Shown: positions 8,726 through 18,083 of the stretch, one piece after another
How positions within the stretch are numbered: the stretch's first letter is position 1
Layout of the letters: the number at the start of each line of letters is the position of its first letter
NCBI GenBank assembly: GCA_964564435.1
Contig: CAZMAT010000011.1
Span: forward strand, 16,150 to 80,149
From: Fermentibacter sp964564435
Lineage (GTDB): Bacteria; Fermentibacterota; Fermentibacteria; Fermentibacterales; Fermentibacteraceae
Length of the DNA: 64,000 nucleotides
Direction: 5' to 3'
Notes under the pieces: model-generated
The model's database searches: none
The model's input: only the letters and a program-made list of their open reading frames with translations
What the model was told of the DNA's origin: nothing
Program-made: the position numbers and the translations under genes

Positions 8726-10090
8726 ATGACCCGGTACGATCTGATAGTCATAGGTTCCGGCCCGGCCGGGTACGTCCCGGCGATCAGGGCCTCCCAGCTC
8801 GGAGCCCGCGTTGCGGTAGTCGAGGAGGAGGATCTCGGGGGCACCTGCCTCAACAGGGGATGCATCCCTACGAAGACGCTGGCCGCCACCGCGGATCTCC
8901 TCCACGCCGCGAGGACAGCCGGGCGCTTGGGGCTCAGGGGTTCGCTGGAGCTCGACTTCCCGGCCGTCGCCAGGCGGAGGGACATGGTCGTCACCCGCCT
9001 GAGGAAGGGGATAGAGGCCAGGATGGCCGGCCTCGGCATCGATATCCTCAGGGGAAGGGCCTCCCTGAAGGCCTCAGACGCGGTGGCCGTGGGCGGGGAG
9101 GTCTTCCAGGCCGCGAACATCCTCCTTGCGACCGGCTCGCAGCCGGCCTTCCCCGGTCCGCTCCGCGTCGAGGGAGCCCTCTCGAGCACCGAGGTGCTTG
9201 CCTGGAAGGAGCTGCCGCGCTCCCTCGCGATAGTGGGGGGCGGAGTCGTGGGCTGCGAGTTCGCCTCGATCCTGGCGACATTCGGAGTGACCGTCACGAT
9301 CCTCGAGATGCTCGACGACATCCTGCCCGGCATCGATCCAGACGTGCGGAAGGTGCTCAGGAACGCCCTCTCCAGGCAGGGAGTGCGGATAGAGACGGGC
9401 AGGGCGGCAGCCTCGGCCGAGGCCGGCCCCGGACACGCCCGCGTAGTGCTCTCGGATGGCGCCGCTTTCGAGGCGGAAGCTCTCCTTGTGGCCGCAGGCA
9501 GGATCCCGAGGCTCGACCTGGAGGGCCTGTCGGAGGTAGGAGTTGAATTCGACCGCAGGGGCATCTGGGTCGATCCCTCGATGAAGACCAGCGTCGACGG
9601 CATCTACGCTTCGGGCGACGTGACCGGGCAGTGGCAGCTCGCACACGCCGGCAGCGCCCAGGGTCTGACCGCCGTGACCGGGATCTTCGGGAAGGCTTCA
9701 GGCATGCCGGCGCCCGATCCGGACAGGATGCCGGCTTGCGTCTTCACGATTCCCGAAGTCGCGTCGGTGGGCCCGGGCGAGGAGGAGTGGGTCCGCAGGG
9801 GAGTGCCCGTGGAGGTCAGGAAGTCCGCCTATGTCTCCAACGGAAGGGCCATGGGCCTCGGCGAGACCGACGGTATGGTGAAGCTCATCGCGCATGCCGG
9901 CACGGGCAGGCTCATCGGGGTCCAGATCGTGGGCCGCGATGCAAGCAGCCTGGTCGGAGAGGCGCTCGTCGCAGTGAACTCGGGCATCGAGGCATCGAGG
10001 CTCGGTGAGATGATCCACCCCCATCCCACCCTGACCGAGCTGTTCATGGAGGCCGGGGAGGATTTCGGACCGGGTGCGATTCATGGATAG
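8726..10090 (+). CDS. lpdA: Dihydrolipoyl dehydrogenase (E3)
   Basis: A 454-residue FAD-dependent pyridine nucleotide-disulfide oxidoreductase. It has the N-terminal FAD motif IGSGPAG, the redox disulfide GGTCLNRGCIPTK (Cys41 and Cys46), the NAD motif GGGVVGCEFA, the FAD motif YASGDV and the C-terminal HPHPTLTELF that supplies the active-site His-Glu. This pattern fits E3 of 2-oxoacid dehydrogenase or glycine cleavage complexes; E1/E2 or glycine-cleavage partners are not nearby. The ATG at 8726 is preceded by AGGAG at 8711-8715. The frame is open further upstream but without a plausible start. Confidence 0.9.
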   Translation: MTRYDLIVIGSGPAGYVPAIRASQLGARVAVVEEEDLGGTCLNRGCIPTKTLAATADLLHAARTAGRLGLRGSLELDFPAVARRRDMVVTRLRKGIEARMAGLGIDILRGRASLKASDAVAVGGEVFQAANILLATGSQPAFPGPLRVEGALSSTEVLAWKELPRSLAIVGGGVVGCEFASILATFGVTVTILEMLDDILPGIDPDVRKVLRNALSRQGVRIETGRAAASAEAGPGHARVVLSDGAAFEAEALLVAAGRIPRLDLEGLSEVGVEFDRRGIWVDPSMKTSVDGIYASGDVTGQWQLAHAGSAQGLTAVTGIFGKASGMPAPDPDRMPACVFTIPEVASVGPGEEEWVRRGVPVEVRKSAYVSNGRAMGLGETDGMVKLIAHAGTGRLIGVQIVGRDASSLVGEALVAVNSGIEASRLGEMIHPHPTLTELFMEAGEDFGPGAIHG

Positions 10091-10757
10091 GGAGCGCACG
10101 ACGGCCGCCCTCGCCGAACTGCTCGACACGGTCCTCATCCTGCGGGGCCCGGGGGGCTGCGAATGGGACAGGAGCCAGACAGTGGCTTCGCTAAGGCCCT
10201 TCCTTCTCGAAGAGGCCTACGAGGTGGCCGAGGCGGCCGAGAAAGGCGACTGGGAGGCTCTCAGGAGCGAGCTCGGCGATCTCCTCCTCCACATCCTGCT
10301 CGATGCGGTCATCGCCGACGAGGAGGGAAGGTTCGACCTCGCCCAGGTGGCGGACGGGATAAGGGCAAAGCTCGTCCGCAGGCATCCCCATGTCTTCGGG
10401 GCCGTGGATGCGCTGTCGCCCGGAGAGGTGGAGCGCCAGTGGGAGCGGATCAAGTCAGGGGAGAAGGGCCGCGGGGGCTTCTTCGACTCAATCCCCGCAG
10501 CGATGCCAGCCCTCCAGACCGCCTGGAGGATCCAGCAGCGCGCGGCCGACCTCGGTTACGAAGTCAGGGAGGGGGACGCGACGCCGGGGCTCCGGGAGAT
10601 CGTCGCAGATGCCGACGCTGACGCAGGGACGGACGGCATTGGCCGGCTGCTCTTCGAGATCGTAGATTATGCCAGGATCAGGGGTCACGAGCCCGAGGCC
10701 GCTCTCAGGAAGGCCTGCAGATCCTTCATGGATGGACTCGAGGGCTGGAGGGGATGA
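10083..10757 (+). CDS. mazG: MazG-type nucleoside triphosphate pyrophosphohydrolase
   Basis: The 224-residue protein has the MazG helical domain twice in degenerate form. The first half is classic: GGCEWDRSQT, then LLEEAYEVAEA and SELGDLLLH, which supply the EExxE/ExxD magnesium ligands. The second half begins GFFDSIPAAMPALQTAWRIQ and is shorter and more diverged. MazG hydrolyses non-canonical or alarmone nucleotides to monophosphates. It overlaps lpdA by 8 bases. A GTG at 10074 is an alternative start three codons upstream. Confidence 0.88.
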   Translation: MDRERTTAALAELLDTVLILRGPGGCEWDRSQTVASLRPFLLEEAYEVAEAAEKGDWEALRSELGDLLLHILLDAVIADEEGRFDLAQVADGIRAKLVRRHPHVFGAVDALSPGEVERQWERIKSGEKGRGGFFDSIPAAMPALQTAWRIQQRAADLGYEVREGDATPGLREIVADADADAGTDGIGRLLFEIVDYARIRGHEPEAALRKACRSFMDGLEGWRG

Positions 10758-10836
10758 CGGCCGTGTGCCGCCGTGCCCGGGCATCCCTGCAAGGTACGAT
10801 CTACACCGGTTTTTTCCCTAACCGAGAGGGGCCCAT

Positions 10837-12585
10837 GTGAAGTACCTGCTGCTCTGCCTCGCGGCCGCTGCCGCCGCCTCCGCCGGGATCGTCACCCCGC
10901 GCCTCGCCGAACAGATGGAACAGGCGAGGGCCGACGGGACGATCGACATCTTCATCAAGCCGGTCGGCGACGCCGACTGCGAGTACATCGCCCAGGCCAC
11001 CACAGGCTTCTCCCGCGAGGAACGGCGCGAGTTCGCCGTCTCCGTGATGATGGACGTGGCCACTCAGACCCAGACTCCCGTCCTGGAAGCCCTCAAGGCC
11101 TGGCCGTCGGAGAGCGTGACCGGCCTGCACACGAACTGGCTCGCCAACTTCATAAGCTGCAGCGCCACCCCGGACGCGATCAGGAACATCGCTGCGCTCG
11201 ACTGCGTGGCGTGGGTCGACTTCAGACCCGCCACCTCGCCGTTCATCGAGCCCATCGACGTCAGGCCGGCGAACTCCGACGAGCTCTCGCGGGCCAACGC
11301 CTGGGGCGTCGACAACATCGGCGCACCGGACGTCTGGGCCCTCGGATATGAGGGCGAGGGCGTAGTCGTCGCGATCATCGACACCGGCGTCAACTACAAC
11401 CACGTCGACCTCGCGACCCACATGTGGCACGACACCCCCGCCGGCCTCCACTACGGCTGGGACATCTCCACGGGCGACAGCGACCCGATGGACGAGAGCG
11501 GCCACGGGACGCACTGCGCCGGATCGGTTGCAAGCAACGGCATAGCCGGCACCATCTGCGGCGTTGCCCCCGAAGCCACGATCATGGCCGTCAGGGTCAT
11601 GACCTCCGTCAGCCCCGAAGCCGAGGTCAACGTCATGGACGGCTTCGAGTGGGCCGTCGAGCACGGAGCCGACGTGCTGAGCACGTCCCTCGGGTACATC
11701 CCTTCATGGAACCCCCAGAGGGCTCTCTGGAGAACCGCGGAGGAGAACATCCTCGCCGCCGGGATACCGCACAGCATCGCAGCGGGAAACGAAGGCCCCG
11801 GAGCCCCCTCGCTCCGCACCCCCGGCGACTGCCCGCCTCCCTGGCTGCACCCCGACCAGGTCGCCCAGGGCGGCCTCTCGGCCTGCATCTGCGTGGGAGC
11901 AACGGACAGCGCGAACAACATCGCCGACTTCTCCAGCCGCGGCCCGGCCAACTGGGAGGCCATAGCCCCCTGGTTCGACTATGACGACACCGCTCCCAAC
12001 GCCGGTCTTCTGCGCCCCGACGTGTGCGCCCCCGGCGTCGACGTGCTGAGCTGCGACTACGGCAACATCGGCGGCTACACGACCATGAGCGGCACCTCCA
12101 TGGCCACGCCGCACAACGCCGGCCTGATGGCCCTTCTCCTCTCCGCCGACTCCACACTCACCCCGGCGCAGATCGACGAGATCCTCGAGACTACAGCGCT
12201 CGACCTCGGAGCGGCCGGCAAGGAAAACATCTACGGCTCCGGCAGGATCCAGGCGCTCGAGGCCATCCAGGCCGTAGTCGGCACTGGCATCGGCGGCGGT
12301 TCGGGCCCCGGATCGACGAGGAGCCTCGTGCTCTCGTCCGCCATGCCCAACCCCGTCTCTGCGGCGGGCCTCTTCAGCCTGTACCTGTCCGAACCCGGCC
12401 AGGTGACGATGTCGGTCTACGACATCCAGGGCCGGAGGATAGCCCTGGTCAGCGAAGGAGAGATGGCGTCCGGCAGCCACTCCGTCGAATTTGCAGTCCC
12501 CGCCGGCATGAGCAACGGCGTGTACTTCATGAGGGCGTCCGGTAACGGAGCTTCTGCGACGAGCAGGTTCACCGTACTCAGGTAG
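10837..12585 (+). CDS. Secreted subtilisin-like (S8) serine protease with C-terminal sorting-like domain
   Basis: The 582-residue preprotein starts at GTG 10837 with a signal peptide (KYLLLCLAAAAAASAG). A prodomain-like region follows to about residue 150. The subtilase domain has the catalytic triad Asp182 (IIDTGVN), His223 (SGHGTHCAG) and Ser421 (SGTSMATPHNAG), with the oxyanion Asn318 (AAGNEGPG). Residues about 498-582 form a FlgD/T9SS-like C-terminal domain (AMPNPVSAAGLFSLYL ... VYDIQGRRIALVSEG ... GVYFMRA). This domain type recurs in two other secreted proteins of the window and probably directs export or surface attachment. A strong terminator follows the gene. Confidence 0.93.
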   Translation: MKYLLLCLAAAAAASAGIVTPRLAEQMEQARADGTIDIFIKPVGDADCEYIAQATTGFSREERREFAVSVMMDVATQTQTPVLEALKAWPSESVTGLHTNWLANFISCSATPDAIRNIAALDCVAWVDFRPATSPFIEPIDVRPANSDELSRANAWGVDNIGAPDVWALGYEGEGVVVAIIDTGVNYNHVDLATHMWHDTPAGLHYGWDISTGDSDPMDESGHGTHCAGSVASNGIAGTICGVAPEATIMAVRVMTSVSPEAEVNVMDGFEWAVEHGADVLSTSLGYIPSWNPQRALWRTAEENILAAGIPHSIAAGNEGPGAPSLRTPGDCPPPWLHPDQVAQGGLSACICVGATDSANNIADFSSRGPANWEAIAPWFDYDDTAPNAGLLRPDVCAPGVDVLSCDYGNIGGYTTMSGTSMATPHNAGLMALLLSADSTLTPAQIDEILETTALDLGAAGKENIYGSGRIQALEAIQAVVGTGIGGGSGPGSTRSLVLSSAMPNPVSAAGLFSLYLSEPGQVTMSVYDIQGRRIALVSEGEMASGSHSVEFAVPAGMSNGVYFMRASGNGASATSRFTVLR

Positions 12586-12605
12586 GCACCTCCCTGAAGG
12601 ATTCC

Positions 12606-12636
12606 AGAGGCGCCCGGCCCCGCCGGGCGCCTCTTC
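12606..12636 (+). terminator. Rho-independent-type terminator after the subtilisin gene
   Basis: A perfect 13-bp stem (12606-12618 with 12622-12634) around a CCC loop, ending in CTCTTCC. The T-run is short, but the stem is very stable and sits 20 bases after the stop codon. Confidence 0.75.
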
Positions 12637-12650
12637 CGAAGAAGGACCCG

Positions 12651-12920
12651 ATGGACTGGAAACTCCTCCTCACAGTGTTCGGAACTGTCTTCCTGGCGGA
12701 GATCGGAGACAAGACGCAGCTCTCGACCATGCTCTATGCCGCAGGCGGAGGGAGCAGGCTCACGGTCTTCGTCGGCTCGGCCGCGGCGCTCGTCCTCTCC
12801 TCCGCCCTCGGAGTGCTCGCCGGGGTCGCCCTGTCGAAGATCGTCCAGGGGCGCACTCTTTCCGTGATCGCAGGGATAGGCTTCATAGCCGTGGGCATCT
12901 GGGTCCTCGCGAAGCGCTGA
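12651..12920 (+). CDS. GDT1/TMEM165 (UPF0016) family membrane protein, single domain
   Basis: This 89-residue protein has three hydrophobic helices and one copy of the family motif, FLAEIGDKTQLSTM (E-x-G-D-K-T). Eukaryotic GDT1 proteins have two such repeats and transport Mn2+ or Ca2+; bacterial single-repeat forms are thought to dimerise, often as two adjacent genes. No second copy is visible here, so a homodimer would be needed. The ATG at 12651 lies just after the subtilisin terminator, with AGGAC upstream. There is no sign of a manganese riboswitch in the short leader. Confidence 0.85.
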   Translation: MDWKLLLTVFGTVFLAEIGDKTQLSTMLYAAGGGSRLTVFVGSAAALVLSSALGVLAGVALSKIVQGRTLSVIAGIGFIAVGIWVLAKR

Positions 12921-13065
12921 TGCGCTTGTGCCGGGAACCGCTCCGGCTAATGTTAGCTCGTCCGGGTGAGCTGCACGCCCGTTCCGCCCGGGATCGTTCC
13001 CCGGCAGGCGCGGGCCGTTCTGGGAGGATACCGGTCGAAACCGCACCGGGACGACGGAGGACTCT

Positions 13066-15258
13066 ATGCTGAATCCATGGTTCTGGCTCGCACCCGCAGG
13101 CTCCGTACTCGCGCTCGTGGTCGCCTGGCTCTTCTACAGGAACATGATGGCCCAGGACGAGGGCACCCCGAGGATGGCCGCCATCGCCCTCGCGGTGCGC
13201 AAGGGTGCGATGGCCTACCTCAGGCAGCAGTACAGGGTCGTCACAGTCATCTTCCTCTGCCTGACGGTGCTTTTCGCCATCATGGCCTATGTCCTGAAGG
13301 TGCAGAACGGCTGGGTGCCGTTCGCCTTCATCACGGGCGGCTTCTTCTCCGGGCTGGCCGGTTTCTTCGGCATGAAGACCGCCACCTACGCCTCCGCCAG
13401 GACCGCCCATGCCGCCAGGCAGTCGCTCGACAGGGGCCTCAGGCTCGCCTTCAGGAGCGGCGCGGTGATGGGCCTGGTGGTGGTCGGCCTGGCCCTTCTC
13501 GACATATCGGCCTGGTTCGTGATCCTGAACCAGTTCTATCCGCCCTCCGAGGGCCCGGGCTCGCTGGTGCTGATCACCACCACGATGCTGACCTTCGGGA
13601 TGGGCGCCTCCACCCAGGCACTCTTCGCCAGGGTTGGAGGCGGGATATTCACCAAGGCCGCCGACGTGGGCGCCGACCTGGTCGGCAAGGTCGAGGCGGG
13701 CATCCCCGAGGACGATCCCAGGAATCCGGCCACGATCGCGGACAACGTCGGCGACAACGTGGGCGATGTGGCGGGGATGGGTGCGGACCTCTACGAGTCC
13801 TACTGCGGCGCGATCCTGGCCACGGCCGCCCTCGGGGCGACCGCATTCTCGGCCGCCGGGGGCTCAGCACAGATGAACAGCGTGCTGGCGCCCATGATAA
13901 TAGCAGGGATCGGCACGATCCTCTCCGTCATAGGGATGCTCATGGTCCGCACGAGGGAGGGGGCGACCCAGAAGCAGCTCCTCGGCTCGCTCGCGCGGGG
14001 CGTGAACTCCAGCTCGATCCTGATCACCGTCATCTCCGCCGCCGTGCTGCATCTCCTCGGCCTGCCGAACGCCTGGGGAGTCTGGGGATCGCTGGTGACC
14101 GGACTGGTCGTCGGGATCGTCATAGGCAAGTCCACCGAATACTACACCTCGCACGGATACAGGCCGACGGTCGCGATCGCGGAACACGCCAGGACCGGGC
14201 CTGCCACCGTCATCATCTCCGGGATCGGGACGGGCCTGATCTCGACCGCGATCCCTGTGTCGATGGTCTCGATCGGGACCATCATGGCGTTCCTCTTCGC
14301 CTCTGGATTCTCCTTCGCGAACCTTTCCATGGGCCTCTACGGCATCGGCATCGCTGCAGTCGGCATGCTCTCCACCCTGGGCATCACCCTCGCCACCGAC
14401 GCCTACGGGCCCATAGCCGACAACGCGGGCGGCAACGCCCAGATGGCCGGCCTCGAGAAGGAGGTCCGCGAACGGACCGACGCCCTCGACGCCCTCGGGA
14501 ACACCACGGCAGCGACGGGCAAGGGCTTCGCCATAGGTTCCGCGGCACTGACCGCGCTCGCCCTCCTCGCCTCGTATCTCGAGGAGATCCGGATCGGGAT
14601 GGTCAGGATCGGCACCACCGCGTTCGAGGTCGGGGGCCGCACAGTCGAAACCGCCTCCGCCACGCTCCAGGAACTGATGGCGCACTTCGACATACACCTC
14701 ATGAATCCGCTGGTTCTGGTTGGGACCTTCATCGGCTCGATGATGGCCTTCCTGTTCTGCGGTCTCACCATGCAGGCCGTCGGCAGGGCCGCCGGGCGCA
14801 TGGTCGAGGAGGTCCGCAGGCAGTTCGCCGAGAAGCCGGGGATCATCAGGGGCGAGGACGAGCCCGACTACGCCAGGTGCGTCGCCATCTCGACCCGCGG
14901 CGCACAGCACGAGATGATCCTTCCCGCCGCCCTGGCCATCCTGGTCCCGATAGCGACAGGGATCGTCCTCGGCGTCGGCGGTGTGATGGGGCTCCTGCTC
15001 GGGGGCGTGGCGGCCGGCTTCGTCCTGGCCATCTTCCTGGCCAATTCGGGCGGCGCATGGGACAATGCCAAGAAGTACGTCGAGGAGGGCAACCTGGGCG
15101 GCAAGGGGTCGGAGGCCCACAAGGCCACGGTCATAGGCGACACGGTCGGCGACCCGTTCAAGGATACCTCGGGGCCGAGCCTGAACATCCTGATCAAGCT
15201 GATGAGCATGGTCGCGATAGTCATGGCCGGCCTCACGGTGACGTTTCACCTGCTCTAG
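13066..15258 (+). CDS. hppA: Membrane-bound pyrophosphatase, K+-dependent type
   Basis: A 730-residue protein with about 16 membrane helices. It couples PPi hydrolysis to H+ or Na+ export across the cytoplasmic membrane. The substrate site is complete: KAADVGADLVGKVE, PEDDPRNPATIADNVGDNVG, and near the end GGAWDNAKKYVE and HKATVIGDTVGDPFKD. The segment LGNTTAATGKG has Ala where K+-independent enzymes have Lys, so K+ dependence is predicted. Glu in DLYESYCGAI is compatible with a Na+-pumping type, but the ion cannot be settled from sequence alone. It is a single gene, followed by two strong hairpins. Confidence 0.95.
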   Translation: MLNPWFWLAPAGSVLALVVAWLFYRNMMAQDEGTPRMAAIALAVRKGAMAYLRQQYRVVTVIFLCLTVLFAIMAYVLKVQNGWVPFAFITGGFFSGLAGFFGMKTATYASARTAHAARQSLDRGLRLAFRSGAVMGLVVVGLALLDISAWFVILNQFYPPSEGPGSLVLITTTMLTFGMGASTQALFARVGGGIFTKAADVGADLVGKVEAGIPEDDPRNPATIADNVGDNVGDVAGMGADLYESYCGAILATAALGATAFSAAGGSAQMNSVLAPMIIAGIGTILSVIGMLMVRTREGATQKQLLGSLARGVNSSSILITVISAAVLHLLGLPNAWGVWGSLVTGLVVGIVIGKSTEYYTSHGYRPTVAIAEHARTGPATVIISGIGTGLISTAIPVSMVSIGTIMAFLFASGFSFANLSMGLYGIGIAAVGMLSTLGITLATDAYGPIADNAGGNAQMAGLEKEVRERTDALDALGNTTAATGKGFAIGSAALTALALLASYLEEIRIGMVRIGTTAFEVGGRTVETASATLQELMAHFDIHLMNPLVLVGTFIGSMMAFLFCGLTMQAVGRAAGRMVEEVRRQFAEKPGIIRGEDEPDYARCVAISTRGAQHEMILPAALAILVPIATGIVLGVGGVMGLLLGGVAAGFVLAIFLANSGGAWDNAKKYVEEGNLGGKGSEAHKATVIGDTVGDPFKDTSGPSLNILIKLMSMVAIVMAGLTVTFHLL

Positions 15259-15271
15259 GTGGCCATGATGG

Positions 15272-15344
15272 GATCATCCGCCCTTCATGGCGGATGATCG
15301 ATATGGCCGGGATGTGAAGAGGGGCGGCCTCCGGGCCGCCCCTC
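15272..15344. terminator. Two tandem hairpins between convergent genes
   Basis: A perfect 11-bp inverted repeat (15272-15282 with 15289-15299), then a second perfect 11-bp stem (15319-15329 with 15334-15344) around a TCCG loop. They lie between the stop of hppA and the stop of the convergent membrane protein gene and could terminate both strands. Confidence 0.7.
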
Positions 15345-15363
15345 CCGCTTTCTGCTCCATCCG

Positions 15364-15660
15364 TCAGATCCCCGCCAGGAAATCCTCCAGCAGACGCTCC
15401 ATCTCCGGGTTGCTCCCGATCAGGGTCAGCCCCAGCGCGAACGAGATCACCCAGACCACGGCCAGTATCACCGTGAGGATCAGCATGGCCCTCGACAGGT
15501 TGCGCCTGTTGAGGTTCGTGCCCGGCCCGAACGACCAGATCACCAGCAGGACCAGATTCAGGACCGGCACGCCCAGGAGCAGGATCATCGTGAAGAACTC
15601 GGCCGTCGAGAGGGGTCCGTCGCGCTGATCCACCGTCATGCCGACTCCGGAATCCGCCAT
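15364..15660 (-). CDS. Small two-helix membrane protein
   Basis: A 98-residue protein with two membrane helices (FFTMILLLGVPVLNLVLLVI and AMLILTVILAVVWVISFALG) joined by a short basic cytoplasmic loop (NLNRRNLSRA). I do not recognise the family. The ATG at 15660 overlaps the stop of the upstream peptidase gene (ATGA), so the two proteins are translationally coupled and may work together at the membrane. The open frame extends further upstream, but that part is antisense-like sequence within the peptidase gene. Confidence 0.65.
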   Translation of the reverse strand: MADSGVGMTVDQRDGPLSTAEFFTMILLLGVPVLNLVLLVIWSFGPGTNLNRRNLSRAMLILTVILAVVWVISFALGLTLIGSNPEMERLLEDFLAGI

Positions 15661-17930
15661 CAGTAGCCTCCACCGAGGAAGACCGCCGGAGCCGAGGCGC
15701 CCTGCCCGGCTCCCTCCACTATCACTACGAAGTAGATGCCCGCAGGCATGCCACCACCCAGGGAGCCCGTGCTCGATCCGGCAGGCACAGTGCACGAACC
15801 CATGGTCCTTCCCGAGACATCCGCCAGCACGACGACCGAGGGGTTCGAGGGGAGGGACGGGTACGGCAGCGTGAACCCGATCGACCCGGTGCAGGGGTTC
15901 GATATCGCGAGCGTTCCGTGAGGCTCCGCACAGGGTTCAGCCGAGAGGCCGAGGGGATGGAAGCGGGCAGCATCGAAGGCCAGCCTCTCCCCGCCCTGGC
16001 CGTTCCAGTCGCCGAGATACAGGGAGTCTCCGGGCTGCAGCGGGAAGGTGCCCAGGGAAGCCCATTCGCCTGCGTACGAGCCCTGATCCAGAGGCACCGT
16101 CACTGTTCCGGAGGGTGTCGACAGCCTGTAGATGCCGGTCGCGGATGCGTAATATGACGGGATGTAGACCGAGACCTCGTACTCGCCCTGCCACGGCAGC
16201 ACGGGCTTCCATTTCGCGAAGCAGGTGTCGGGCGGCGAGGCCGTCGCCCAGGTCCACCAGAAGCTTCCGTCCCAGCCCGAGTCCTCCTCGTGCCAGAACT
16301 GACAGGGGCCGCGCTTGCCGAAGCCGAGAGAGTTGTCGTCCACCAGGGTGTCCGGCTCGACCCTGACTTCGTGCCTGGCCAGGATGAGCTGGTTCACCGC
16401 CCCTATCTCGAGGTGCCCGTTGTTGTACCCGGGCCAGTCGTAGAGGCAGGCCTTGCCGTTCGGATACCGCCAGCTCTGGCCCCATCCCGTCAGGTTCGCG
16501 TCGCCGTAGGGGTCGTTGACCACGACCGTGCGGTCGGCGTAGTAGCCGGTGAACAGGATGATGTGCCCGTAGGAGCCGCCGGAGTAGTCGATGGTGCTCG
16601 AGCAGACGACCGGCCACGACGACTCGAGCTCGGAAGTCAGCGTGCCCCAGGAGGTGCCGGCCCACTCGGAGTAGAGCCCGGTCTGCTCGAGGAACAGCCT
16701 CATGTAGGACCAGTAGGCGCCCCCGGCGTCGCGGCAGATGAACCCGTGGGCCCCGTCGACCCAGACATCGCCGGGCGAGAGACCGGGGATGTCGTAGGTG
16801 TACCCGAGGAAGGTGTACTCATCCGGGATGTAGCGCCCCCACTGACTCCAGTGGCCGGGCGACGGAGAAGAGCACCAGATGGAGTCGGGGGTCAGCCTGT
16901 CGTAGTACTGCGCGGCCATCATGCACGAGGAGGGGCCGCAGGACCACGAGCCGTTGAACGAATCGGGAGTGTCCCAGCGCTGGTGCATCCACGGCACGTC
17001 GATCCCGGCCTCGGGGGCGGATCTACCTGCGGGCGCGGCATCGTCCATCGCCGGGAAGGCCGGGATAGGGCGCTCCATGCAGGGCCCGGCCGGCCGGCCC
17101 GTCTCCGTGTCGGTCCAGACCGGCCCCAGCCCCGGGACCATCATCGGCCTGGACGCCGGGACTCCCTGGGGCGAGATCGCGACGTCTCCGCCGCCTGCCT
17201 TGAAGGCGCGGCACTCCGAGGCTCCGTCGGGGAGGATTCCGGTGTAGAGGACCAACCCGTCGGGCAGGAGCCTGGGCAGCAGAGCATTCTCGATGGTCGC
17301 GGCGACCCCGCGGGTTGCCGGGTCCAGCAGTCTCGCGGATCCGTCGATCATCCTGGCGAGGACCACCCCCGGACACGACTGTACCCCGGCGGCGCAGTCC
17401 AGGATGGGTTCCGGGTCGCCGCCGGGCGGCAGGAAAGAGAGACGGCCTGCCGGATCTACGAACCAGAGGGAACCGGCATCATCGAGGCAGGCCGAGGGAC
17501 AGAGCGCGGCATCCGGCAGGAGGCCGGTCTCCACGAAGTCGGAACCGATTACGTGGAGCCCTTCGGCGTCGGAATAGAGGAATCCGGACGGGGCGGGGAA
17601 CGGGCCGCATGCGATGCTTCGTTCGACGAGAACTTCCCGCCTGCCGTCCGAGATTGCGACTATCCGCTGCGAACCTTCCGCGCACTCCTTGAACAGGATC
17701 GAGTCACCGAGGAGGAAGGCGTTCCTGCCGGCCCCCGGCTCGGTCGAGAGCACCTCCAGGGACGAGCCGTCCCAGGCCGCGAGGCCCCTTCCGGTGCCGG
17801 TCGTGAGAAGGATCATCCCGCCGCCCGCATCCTGGACCACGGTCATCTCCGCTGGATCGACCTCCAGGACCGGAACGGGCGGTCCCGAGGCCAGCAGGGC
17901 CATCACGCCGAGTGCTGCGAACACAGCCAC
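15660..17930 (-). CDS. Secreted C39-like cysteine peptidase with golvesin-type and sorting-like domains
   Basis: The 756-residue preprotein begins with a signal peptide (MAVFAALGVMALLASG). Residues about 20-310 form a repetitive beta-rich region, possibly a propeller. A papain-like C39 domain follows: DTPDSFNGSWSCGPSSCMMA contains the probable nucleophile Cys, GHIILFTGYY the His and VVNDPYG the Asp. Next comes a golvesin/Xly-like carbohydrate-binding domain (VDDNSLGFGKRGPCQFWHEE through to LAFDAARFHPL). The last 80 residues are the FlgD-like sorting domain (SNPCTGSIGFTLPYP ... LADVSGRTMGSC ... GIYFVVIV). The order peptidase-binding domain-sorting domain suggests a surface-attached enzyme acting on peptides or cell-wall material. 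Confidence 0.82.
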   Translation of the reverse strand: MAVFAALGVMALLASGPPVPVLEVDPAEMTVVQDAGGGMILLTTGTGRGLAAWDGSSLEVLSTEPGAGRNAFLLGDSILFKECAEGSQRIVAISDGRREVLVERSIACGPFPAPSGFLYSDAEGLHVIGSDFVETGLLPDAALCPSACLDDAGSLWFVDPAGRLSFLPPGGDPEPILDCAAGVQSCPGVVLARMIDGSARLLDPATRGVAATIENALLPRLLPDGLVLYTGILPDGASECRAFKAGGGDVAISPQGVPASRPMMVPGLGPVWTDTETGRPAGPCMERPIPAFPAMDDAAPAGRSAPEAGIDVPWMHQRWDTPDSFNGSWSCGPSSCMMAAQYYDRLTPDSIWCSSPSPGHWSQWGRYIPDEYTFLGYTYDIPGLSPGDVWVDGAHGFICRDAGGAYWSYMRLFLEQTGLYSEWAGTSWGTLTSELESSWPVVCSSTIDYSGGSYGHIILFTGYYADRTVVVNDPYGDANLTGWGQSWRYPNGKACLYDWPGYNNGHLEIGAVNQLILARHEVRVEPDTLVDDNSLGFGKRGPCQFWHEEDSGWDGSFWWTWATASPPDTCFAKWKPVLPWQGEYEVSVYIPSYYASATGIYRLSTPSGTVTVPLDQGSYAGEWASLGTFPLQPGDSLYLGDWNGQGGERLAFDAARFHPLGLSAEPCAEPHGTLAISNPCTGSIGFTLPYPSLPSNPSVVVLADVSGRTMGSCTVPAGSSTGSLGGGMPAGIYFVVIVEGAGQGASAPAVFLGGGY

Positions 17931-18083
17931 CTCCCGACATCTGAATCAGGTAATCTATCCCCTGATAACGGTGGAGGCGAGTTCGGGCATGTCCGCGGAG
18001 GTTTTCGGGTTGACATCCGGCCGTCCACGGATATACCTATCGATCGCGTCGAAAGGGGTGATTGCGTGGCCGGTGGCGGTTTG

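Noticed and set aside
12651..12920. Manganese riboswitch before the GDT1-type gene
   Set aside because: Only 14 bases separate the preceding terminator from the start codon, too short for a yybP-ykoY riboswitch.
13864..15249. Minus-strand frame of 461 codons
   Set aside because: Antisense to hppA; His/Asp-rich low-complexity product with no family resemblance.
12966..15317. Plus-strand frame of 783 codons
   Set aside because: Overlaps hppA completely in another frame; Arg/His-rich translation is a shadow of the pyrophosphatase gene.
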